From positions 4,609 to 16,313 of the forward strand of contig DGFF01000077.1 of the NCBI GenBank assembly GCA_002391545.1: DNA of 11,705 nt. Direction: 5' to 3'. The DNA comes from Candidatus Fermentithermobacillaceae bacterium UBA3907. GTDB taxonomy: Bacteria; Bacillota; Sulfobacillia; Fermentithermobacillales; Fermentithermobacillaceae. This document shows, one piece after another, positions 1 to 5,879 of this stretch (its first letter is position 1; every line of letters begins with the position of its first letter). Both the position numbers and the translations under genes were made by a program. Below the pieces are notes generated by a model that had not been told where the DNA came from, made no database searches, and saw nothing but the letters and a program-made list of their open reading frames with translations.

Positions 1-1
1 C

Positions 2-52
2 GCCGAAGCAGTAACCCCCGTCCCCTTTGCTCCTGATCTTGCTTCTAGGTAA
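2..52 (+). CDS. possible 3' tail of an upstream gene (partial)
   Basis: From base 2 one frame is open for 16 codons and ends at TAA (50-52), just where the Shine-Dalgarno of the next gene begins (aaggggagg, 51-59). A stop overlapping the next gene's ribosome binding site is typical of a co-transcribed upstream gene, so this may be the C-terminus of a protein cut by the window edge. The tail reads AEAVTPVPFAPDLASR. It is too short to assign to any family, and an open stretch of this length can occur by chance. Confidence 0.22.
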   Translation, partial: AEAVTPVPFAPDLASR

Positions 53-67
53 GGGGAGGTTTATTGA

Positions 68-622
68 ATGGAGAAACTTGTATCTAAGCGCGTGGTTTAT
101 GAAGGACGCGTGCTTTCAGTCAGGGTGGATTCGGTTGTGACTGAAAAAGGAAGAGAGACTACTAGAGAAATTGTTGTGAGACCAGACACTGTTGCTATAG
201 TGGCTATTGACCAGGATCTCAACATTCTCTTGGTGAGGCAGTATCGATATGCTATCAGCAAGTATGCTCTGGAGATACCTGCAGGATTAGTTGATAAGGG
301 AGAGACTGCTGAAGAAGCGGCCCGGAGAGAACTGAGAGAAGAGACGGGGTACGATTGCACCAACCTTCGCCCTATATATACTTTTTGGCCGGCTATCGGT
401 TACTCTACTGAGCAAATGACAATATTTCTTGGGACAGATCTTGTATTTAACCCTCTCAAAGGCGACGAAGAAGATATCCAGGTTGTACGTTTGCCTTTTT
501 CAGATGTAAGACACCAAGTTTTGCGGGAGACCGAATCAGAAGAGATATTGTTTGAAGATGCGAAAAGCGTAATCGGAGTTGCACTTGCAGCCAAATATGT
601 AGATAAGTATCTGAATAAGTAG
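68..622 (+). CDS. nudF: ADP-ribose pyrophosphatase-type Nudix hydrolase
   Basis: This 184-residue protein is a Nudix hydrolase of the ADP-ribose pyrophosphatase type. Such enzymes cleave ADP-ribose to AMP and ribose 5-phosphate in the cytoplasm and clear a reactive product of NAD turnover. A perfect Nudix box (G-x5-E-x7-RE-U-x-EE-x-G-U) spans residues 73-95: G73, E79, R87-E88, E91-E92 and G94. The glutamates bind the catalytic metal. The preceding RQYRYAI and ALEIPAG segments (about 57-72) are the conserved lead-in of the ADPRase subgroup, and the length is normal. The start is ATG with a strong Shine-Dalgarno (aaggggagg) eight bases upstream. The gene stands apart from polA, separated by 391 bases. 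The exact substrate (ADP-ribose or another nucleoside diphosphate derivative) is inferred from the subgroup only. Confidence 0.9.
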   Translation: MEKLVSKRVVYEGRVLSVRVDSVVTEKGRETTREIVVRPDTVAIVAIDQDLNILLVRQYRYAISKYALEIPAGLVDKGETAEEAARRELREETGYDCTNLRPIYTFWPAIGYSTEQMTIFLGTDLVFNPLKGDEEDIQVVRLPFSDVRHQVLRETESEEILFEDAKSVIGVALAAKYVDKYLNK

Positions 623-669
623 GGTATGTTCCTATAGGGCCCACGCAGTAAGCGGTAGTTCACGCGCTC

Positions 670-700
670 AAAAGGAAAACCCCGGGGAAAAACCCCGGGG
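670..700 (-). terminator. strong rho-independent terminator, minus strand
   Basis: Two CCCCGGGG blocks (680-687 and 693-700) flank an AAAAA loop and form an 8-bp all-GC stem. On the minus strand the stem is followed by TTTTCCTTTT (679-670), a good U-tract. On the plus strand the hairpin is followed by gcacttgg, so it does not look like the nudF terminator. It therefore points to a leftward transcript arising in the nudF-polA gap. Confidence 0.7.
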
Positions 701-785
701 GCACTTGGCGCTACCCGGCGGCCCTCCCGCTAGGATTAGAGGCGCCGAGCAGCACTTGTTTATCTGACACCCGGCACCACCTCCT
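674..785 (-). ncRNA. candidate structured small RNA of unknown family
   Basis: A leftward transcript of about 110 nt is inferred between a possible promoter (792-820) and the strong terminator at 670-700. It has no credible ORF. In RNA sense it can form a 7-bp stem GGUGCCG/CGGCGCC (778-772 with 747-741). One pair is a G-U wobble that exists only in minus-strand RNA; the plus strand would have a C-A mismatch, which supports the orientation. The 3' half of that stem can instead form GGCG-CCUC with GAGG-GC-CGCC (746-739 with 726-717), so the two stems are mutually exclusive. AAGTGC occurs twice in the transcript. I could not match it to SRP RNA, tmRNA, RNase P RNA, 6S RNA or T-box consensus by eye. 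No gene on the minus strand lies downstream, so it is more likely a free-standing RNA than a cis-leader. Confidence 0.42.
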
Positions 786-791
786 TTCTTA

Positions 792-820
792 CTTATACTA
801 TACTCGCTCCAACTCAAGAA
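792..820 (-). promoter_or_regulatory. weak candidate promoter for the minus-strand RNA
   Basis: On the minus strand TATAAG (797-792) lies 17 bases after TTCTTG (820-815). An overlapping TTGAGT (817-812) is a better -35 but sits only 14 bases away. The -10 is reasonable and the -35 is weak. The placement just upstream of the structured RNA and its terminator is the main argument. Confidence 0.3.
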
Positions 821-890
821 ATCCTCCTTTTTGCCAAACTGTTCGCTCAAGGGTTTCGTCGCAGCGGTTAGTCCAAACGCGTAGCCTAAA

Positions 891-919
891 TTGCGAACGT
901 ACCCAAGTAGCAATATACT
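891..919 (+). promoter_or_regulatory. sigma-A-type promoter for the polA operon
   Basis: TTGCGA (891-896) and TATACT (914-919) are separated by exactly 17 bases, close to the TTGACA/TATAAT consensus. Transcription would begin near 926, giving polA a leader of about 88 nt. No other plus-strand promoter of this quality is seen in the gap, so it probably drives polA and the genes that follow. Confidence 0.6.
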
Positions 920-973
920 GATATAGAACATAAGACTTCACAAATGTAGCGGAAATATGGCGGATAGCAACTG

Positions 974-1004
974 GGGATGACCTGGACTGCCATCCCAAAG
1001 GGGT
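974..1004 (+). promoter_or_regulatory. leader hairpin abutting the polA ribosome binding site
   Basis: GGGATG (974-979) can pair with CATCCC (991-996) around an 11-base loop. The stem ends directly at the polA Shine-Dalgarno (aaaggggtg, 997-1005), nine bases before the ATG. A hairpin so close could restrict or stabilise ribosome loading, but no function is shown. Confidence 0.35.
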
Positions 1005-1013
1005 GATAGCACA

Positions 1014-3728
1014 ATGGCGAACGAAAAAGTGTTGCTTGTAGATGCTAACTCTTTAGCGAATCGCGCTTTCTATGCACTACCGCCGCTTTCTACAATGCAA
1101 GGTGTTCCTACAGGAGCCGTTTACGGATTCCTTACAATGCTGTTTAAATTGATTGATGAGATGGAACCTGGCTATATAGTATGCGCTTTCGACCACCCTT
1201 CACCTACCTTTCGACACGAAGAATTCGAGGAATACAAAGCAACTCGCAAACCAAGCCCTGAGGAATTCAAGGAACAGATACCATTGCTGAAAGAGGCTCT
1301 TTCGGTTTTAAACATACCATATGTTGAATTGCCAGGTTTTGAAGGTGACGACATAATAGGCACCCTGGCTTGCCGATACAGTCAAGAAGGCGTTCCTGTA
1401 ACGATTCTTTCAGGGGATAAGGACTGCTTGCAGCTGGTAGAGGACGACCGAGAAGTAATTATTTTCGTGCGTGGAATCAGTGAAACCAAAAGATACGATA
1501 GAGACGCTGTTATCAGAGATATGGGGATTTCTCCTGAACAGGTGCCCGACTTTAAGGCGCTTGCAGGGGACCCGTCTGACAATATTCCAGGAGTAAAGGG
1601 GATCGGCGAAAAAACTGCTCTTAAGCTCCTTCAGGAATTCGGTACCTTGGAAAACATATACGCCAATATAGATAAGGTCACGCCTGAGAGGATCAGATCG
1701 CTTTTAGAAGAACAAAAGGACATAGCCTTTCTTTCCAAAGAACTAGCAAAAATATCTTGTGATGTTCCCTGCTATGTCGATCTTGAAGAAGCCAGATGGG
1801 AAGGTCCTAAAGATGTGGACAGGGTTAAAGAGTATTTCGAAAGCATGGAATTTCGCAGCCTGCTTAAGAGACTTGTCAAATATGAGAACGAGGAAGTTTC
1901 ACCTCCAGGAGAATTTGAGACTGTAGACTCGGAAGCGAAACTGCAAGGGGTAGCATCCAGGATAAAAGAAACTGGAGAGGTATCTATGTACGTAGGACCT
2001 TACGGAGCCGAGGCACCAAGCGTAGCTAACTTCTCTTGGCCTGAAATTTTAGGAATTTCTGATGGTCGAAAGGCTTATTTGATCCATTTTAGCCCACAGG
2101 TCTCCGAATCTGACTTTAGGAAACCCCTTAACCTTGAAGATCCCGAGTATCAGCATATAATGTGGAAGCACATAGGTCCTATCTTGCAGGATTCAGATGT
2201 TAGAAAATTGGGGTTTAACCAAAAATGGCCGTTTTCCATATCGTTATATAGGGATTTGGACCTGCAAGGGTTCGAGTTTGATGTAATGGTGGCTGCTTAT
2301 TTGCTGGATCCTACTAGAACTGCTTACAGGCTCGATGACTTGGTCAAGAACTATCTAGGTCAAGATATGGCCCGTTCCTATGATGATTTCCCAAAGAGCG
2401 CCAGAAACACCCCAGAAGCCCATAAGGCTAATCAATCCCATGTAGCTCAGGGCGCCCTCTATGCTGCCAAACTGGTCCCCCATATGAACGAAGATTTGGA
2501 AGCAAATGGTCTTTTGAACCTAGCCCACGAGGTTGAGTTCCCACTAGTTGAAGTTTTGGCATCTATGGAAGCTACTGGCATTGGGGTTGATCTTGAAAAA
2601 GGGATAGCGCTTCGCTCAGAATTTGCTGAGAAATTAGGGGAAATACAAAAAGAAGCGTACGAGTTAGCAGGTGAGGAGTTCAATTTAGACTCTCCCAAGC
2701 AAATCAGCTATATACTTTTTGAAAAACTAAATCTCCCGCCTATAAAAAAGACCAAGACAGGGTATTCCACTGATGCCGAGGTCCTAGAGACTCTAAGCGA
2801 GATTCATCCCTTGCCTAGCAAAATCCTTGAGTACCGGCATTATTCCAAGTTAAAGTCTACCTACCTGGATGTCTTAGAAAGAGTCATAAATCCGCTTACA
2901 GGCAGGATTCACTCTACGTTCCACCAGTGTGTAACTGCCACAGGCAGGCTCTCCAGTTCTGAGCCAAATCTTCAAAACATACCTGTCAAGGACGAAGACG
3001 GTAGATCGATCAGGAGCATATTTGTGCCCGACCCTGGGAACCTATTTTTGGCGTCGGACTATTCCCAGATTGAATTGCGGATTATGGCCCATATGTCAGA
3101 AGATCCGTCGCTGATTGCAGCATTCAAGAATAACGAAGATATCCACACAAGAACTGCAGCAGAGATATTCGGATATCCAATAGACGAAGTAACTCCTGAA
3201 CTACGGAGCAAGGCAAAGGCGGTGAATTTTGGGATAATATACGGTATTTCAGATTTTGGCTTAGCCCGCAATACTGGTGTATCTCGAGAAGAGGCACGGC
3301 AGTTTATAGAAACGTACTTCCAAAGGTATCCTAAGGTTAAGGAGTACATGGATAGGATGGTCAAAGAAGCTAAAAGGACCGGATATGTCACCACCATATT
3401 AGGGCGCCGCCGCCCTATACCTGAGATTAACTCCAGGAACAACGTGGCGCGAAAGGCTGCCGAACGAACTGCTATCAACACTCCGATCCAAGGGAGCGCT
3501 GCAGACATAATCAAACTTGCCATGGTCAGGATCCACCAGCGTTTCAAAGAAGAAAAACTTAGCTCCAAGATGGTGCTTCAAGTTCACGACGAACTTATTT
3601 TCGAGATTCCGCCCCAAGAAGAAGAGATCGTGAGAAAAATTGTTACCGAGGAAATGGAAGGGGCTATAGAGCTCAAGGTACCTCTGGTAGTTAAGATCGA
3701 CGTAGGGAAAAGTTGGGATGAGGTCTGA
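1014..3728 (+). CDS. polA: DNA polymerase I, proofreading domain degenerate
   Basis: This is a full-length 904-residue DNA polymerase I, which fills gaps and removes RNA primers in replication and repair. The N-terminal 5'-3' nuclease (about 1-290) shows DANSLANRAFYAL, GDD (111-113), SGDKD (133-137) and the helix-hairpin-helix GVKGIGEKTA. The polymerase domain (about 515-904) carries motif A with D682 (SDYSQIELR), motif B with R731, K735, F739 and Y743, and motif C with HDE (858-860). The middle domain (about 300-500) lacks the exonuclease acidic residues: EVSMYV stands where DxE is expected, FNQKWP where N-x3-D is expected, and YAAK where YAxxD is expected. It should therefore lack 3'-5' proofreading, like the Taq and Bst enzymes. 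The ATG follows aaaggggtg at good spacing. coaE begins five bases after the stop. Confidence 0.97.
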   Translation: MANEKVLLVDANSLANRAFYALPPLSTMQGVPTGAVYGFLTMLFKLIDEMEPGYIVCAFDHPSPTFRHEEFEEYKATRKPSPEEFKEQIPLLKEALSVLNIPYVELPGFEGDDIIGTLACRYSQEGVPVTILSGDKDCLQLVEDDREVIIFVRGISETKRYDRDAVIRDMGISPEQVPDFKALAGDPSDNIPGVKGIGEKTALKLLQEFGTLENIYANIDKVTPERIRSLLEEQKDIAFLSKELAKISCDVPCYVDLEEARWEGPKDVDRVKEYFESMEFRSLLKRLVKYENEEVSPPGEFETVDSEAKLQGVASRIKETGEVSMYVGPYGAEAPSVANFSWPEILGISDGRKAYLIHFSPQVSESDFRKPLNLEDPEYQHIMWKHIGPILQDSDVRKLGFNQKWPFSISLYRDLDLQGFEFDVMVAAYLLDPTRTAYRLDDLVKNYLGQDMARSYDDFPKSARNTPEAHKANQSHVAQGALYAAKLVPHMNEDLEANGLLNLAHEVEFPLVEVLASMEATGIGVDLEKGIALRSEFAEKLGEIQKEAYELAGEEFNLDSPKQISYILFEKLNLPPIKKTKTGYSTDAEVLETLSEIHPLPSKILEYRHYSKLKSTYLDVLERVINPLTGRIHSTFHQCVTATGRLSSSEPNLQNIPVKDEDGRSIRSIFVPDPGNLFLASDYSQIELRIMAHMSEDPSLIAAFKNNEDIHTRTAAEIFGYPIDEVTPELRSKAKAVNFGIIYGISDFGLARNTGVSREEARQFIETYFQRYPKVKEYMDRMVKEAKRTGYVTTILGRRRPIPEINSRNNVARKAAERTAINTPIQGSAADIIKLAMVRIHQRFKEEKLSSKMVLQVHDELIFEIPPQEEEIVRKIVTEEMEGAIELKVPLVVKIDVGKSWDEV

Positions 3729-3733
3729 TTGGG

Positions 3734-4381
3734 ATGATAAAGCCATCTAATGTGTACGTTATCGGTCTTACTGGAGGGATCGGTACTGGAAAGACTACTG
3801 TTTCCAATTATTTGAAAGAATTGGGTGCGCACGTTATAAATGCAGACGAAGTGGCCCATGAAGTTACATCACCTGGTTCTTTTGGCTTATCTAGAGTTAT
3901 AGCAGAGTTTGGGGAAGAGATGTTGTTAGAAGATGGTAGTTTGAACCGGAAAAAACTGGGCCAGCTCGTTTTCAGCGATCCAGAAGCTCTTTCCAAACTA
4001 AATTCTATAGTGCATCCTTTGGTCATAGACCAAATCGGGCGTATGCTTGAGGAAATATCTTGCCGACATTGCGATGCGGAGGAGGTTCCGTGCGTAGTGT
4101 TAGATGTGCCTTTGTTATTTGAAGCGGGTATGGATAAGATGTGCGATGAGATCTGGGTCGTGGCCACAGATAAGGATGTGCAGGTTCAAAGGCTAATGGC
4201 AAGAGATGGATACCCTGAAAGCGAGATTATGAAAAGGATTCAGGCTCAGATGCCTCTTGAGGAGAAAGTAAAACGAGCTCACAAAGTGATAGATAATTCG
4301 GGGAGCATTGAAAATACGAAGATGCAGACATATGAACTTTTTGAGGATGTAAAGCGAAGACTGAGAGATTATCCATGTTAG
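3734..4381 (+). CDS. coaE: dephospho-CoA kinase
   Basis: CoaE phosphorylates the 3'-hydroxyl of dephospho-CoA with ATP, the last step of coenzyme A synthesis. The 215-residue protein has the P-loop GGIGTGKT (14-21), the conserved INADEVAHEV segment with D38, the VHPLV segment (about 93-97) and the DVPLLFEAG signature (124-132). The lid region follows (RLMARDGYPESEIMKRIQAQ, about 153-172). Length is normal for the family. A short cysteine-bearing loop (C110, C113, C120) precedes the DVPLLFE strand and is not a standard feature; I attach no function to it. The gene starts five bases after polA with only a modest ribosome site (gatgagg), so translational coupling to polA is likely. The polA-coaE pairing is common in bacteria. 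Confidence 0.95.
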   Translation: MIKPSNVYVIGLTGGIGTGKTTVSNYLKELGAHVINADEVAHEVTSPGSFGLSRVIAEFGEEMLLEDGSLNRKKLGQLVFSDPEALSKLNSIVHPLVIDQIGRMLEEISCRHCDAEEVPCVVLDVPLLFEAGMDKMCDEIWVVATDKDVQVQRLMARDGYPESEIMKRIQAQMPLEEKVKRAHKVIDNSGSIENTKMQTYELFEDVKRRLRDYPC

Positions 4382-4393
4382 GGGGAAGGTTTG

Positions 4394-4780
4394 ATGAGCG
4401 CAGACCAGGAAAAATACATACAAATAGAAGATGGGACTTCAAAGACTTTTGACAAGCAGATATCGTCTGCAAGGGTGTCTATAGTAGATTTCTGGGCTCC
4501 GTGGTGCACTCCGTGCCTCAGAATTTCTGAGATGATAAGCGCGGCTCTAAAGGAAATCGGAGATACTTACGGTTCGAACATCAACTGTATCAAGGTGAAC
4601 GTAGACGAAGAGCCAGAATTGGCAGAGAAATTTGGCATTATGAGTTTGCCTTCTGTCATAGGATTTGTGGGCAGCAATCCAGTTGAAAAGTTCACAGGGC
4701 GCACCAAAGATGATTTTATAAGATGGGTGGAGAGGTTGGCGGATATAGGAGGGCTTTTGGAAGAAGAGGAGGAAGAGTAA
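4394..4780 (+). CDS. thioredoxin-like protein with WCTPC active site
   Basis: This 128-residue protein has a single thioredoxin fold. The active site is VDFWAPWCTPC, with the redox cysteines C38 and C41, and the cis-proline loop is MSLPS (P86). A VNVDEEPELAEKFGI segment (68-82) matches the classic thioredoxin core. The dipeptide between the cysteines is TP rather than the GP of housekeeping thioredoxin, and the C-terminus is a run of six glutamates (EEEEEE) that thioredoxins normally lack. No signal peptide or membrane segment is visible, so it should be cytoplasmic. I place the start at ATG 4394, downstream of aggggg (4380-4385) at 8-base spacing. A TTG one codon earlier is also possible but crowds that site. 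It begins 12 bases after coaE in the same run. The role is inferred as thiol-disulfide exchange; the partner is unknown. Confidence 0.85.
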   Translation: MSADQEKYIQIEDGTSKTFDKQISSARVSIVDFWAPWCTPCLRISEMISAALKEIGDTYGSNINCIKVNVDEEPELAEKFGIMSLPSVIGFVGSNPVEKFTGRTKDDFIRWVERLADIGGLLEEEEEE

Positions 4781-4786
4781 AAGGAT

Positions 4787-4808
4787 ACGCCCTCTGCAGG
4801 GAGAGCGT
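4787..4808 (+). other. short stem-loop between thioredoxin and threonine aldolase genes
   Basis: ACGC-C-CTCT and its partner around GCAG form a stem of about eight pairs with one C-A mismatch (4787-4795 with 4800-4808). No T-run follows, so it is not a clear terminator. It may be an mRNA processing or stability element in the 58-base gap. Confidence 0.25.
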
Positions 4809-4838
4809 CATTTGAAAGATTCATTGGGGGGACCTTGA

Positions 4839-5879
4839 TTGACACGAAGAATTATAGACTTGAGGTCAGACACAGTAACCAAGCCGACACCGGAAATGAG
4901 AGAGGCTATGGCTAACGCAGAAGTAGGCGATGATGTTTACGGCGAAGACCCGACCGTCAACCGGCTGGAGGCGCTTGCGGCTGAAATGGTAGGCAAGGAA
5001 GCGGCTGTGTTTGTACCCACAGGCACCATGGGAAACCAAATATCAATTATGTCCTGGACGCAAAGGGGAGACGAGATTATTTTGGAGTCTACGGCTCACA
5101 TTTATACGTACGAAGTGGCCGCTCCAGCAGTACTTTCTCAGGTGCAGGTGAGGCCGATTACAGGTAAGTACGGGGCCATGGATCCTTGCGATGTTAAATC
5201 GGCTGTACGAGGAGTAAACATTCATTTCCCCAGAACTACCCTGATATGCATGGAGAATACTCATAACCGGTCAGGCGGATGCGTGCTGCCCCTTGAGAAC
5301 ATGAAAGCTATTTACGACATAGCAAAGGAACGCAATATCTCAGTCCACTTAGACGGGGCTAGGGTTTTTAACGCGGCTACCGCTTTAGGAGTAGACGTGA
5401 AAGAGATCACCCAGTATGCAGATTCGGTGCAGTTTTGTCTGTCCAAGGGTTTGTGCGCTCCAGTTGGCTCTTTGGTAGCGGGGCCTGAAGATTTTGTGGC
5501 GCGGGCCAGAAAGGCTCGAAAACTTCTAGGGGGCGGTATGCGTCAAGCCGGTATCTTAGCTGCAGCTGGCATTATTGCCCTCGAGAAAATGGTCCATCGA
5601 CTAGGAGAAGATCACCAAAACGCCAAGCGGCTTGCGGAAGGGCTTTCCCAGATCCCAGGATTGGAAATTGACATGGCTTCGGTGCAGACCAATATGGTGG
5701 CTGTAGGCATTAAAGAAACGGGCATGGATGAATTTGGGTTTGCGGCTTTCTTGAAGTCAATAGGGGTGTTGGTTAATCCGTCTTTGCCCTACGTAGTGAG
5801 GATGGTTACCCACCATGATGTTACTTCTTCTGATATAGATGAGGCGGTATCTAGGGTGAGGGATGCTTTGAAAAAATGA
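4839..5879 (+). CDS. ltaE: low-specificity L-threonine aldolase
   Basis: This 346-residue PLP enzyme should cleave threonine or allo-threonine to glycine and acetaldehyde. The hallmark N-terminus IDLRSDTVTKPTPEMREAM (6-24) is present, followed by GDDVYGEDPTV (30-40), the PTGTMGN phosphate loop (60-66), H87, HLDGARVFNA (170-179) and the Schiff-base lysine K203 in LSKGLCAPVGS. The length fits the beta-eliminating lyase/threonine aldolase family. The start codon must be TTG: a TGA lies in frame immediately upstream (4836-4838), the next ATG (residue 20) would delete the conserved RSDT motif, and ggggggac lies about seven bases before the TTG. The stop overlaps the next ATG as ATGA. In an anaerobe this enzyme would feed glycine metabolism; that role is inferred. 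Confidence 0.93.
   Translation: MTRRIIDLRSDTVTKPTPEMREAMANAEVGDDVYGEDPTVNRLEALAAEMVGKEAAVFVPTGTMGNQISIMSWTQRGDEIILESTAHIYTYEVAAPAVLSQVQVRPITGKYGAMDPCDVKSAVRGVNIHFPRTTLICMENTHNRSGGCVLPLENMKAIYDIAKERNISVHLDGARVFNAATALGVDVKEITQYADSVQFCLSKGLCAPVGSLVAGPEDFVARARKARKLLGGGMRQAGILAAAGIIALEKMVHRLGEDHQNAKRLAEGLSQIPGLEIDMASVQTNMVAVGIKETGMDEFGFAAFLKSIGVLVNPSLPYVVRMVTHHDVTSSDIDEAVSRVRDALKK

Noticed and set aside
670..830. T-box, SRP RNA, tmRNA or ZTP-type riboswitch
   Set aside because: Short similarities (GGTGGTGCC, CCGCCGGG) do not extend to the conserved cores of these families, and there is no downstream gene on that strand to regulate.
3059..3568. 169-codon minus-strand ORF inside polA
   Set aside because: It overlaps the polymerase palm and fingers motifs, which fully explain the sequence; it is a frame shadow.
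4391..4393. TTG start for the thioredoxin-like gene
   Set aside because: It would sit almost on top of the Shine-Dalgarno; the ATG one codon later has better spacing.
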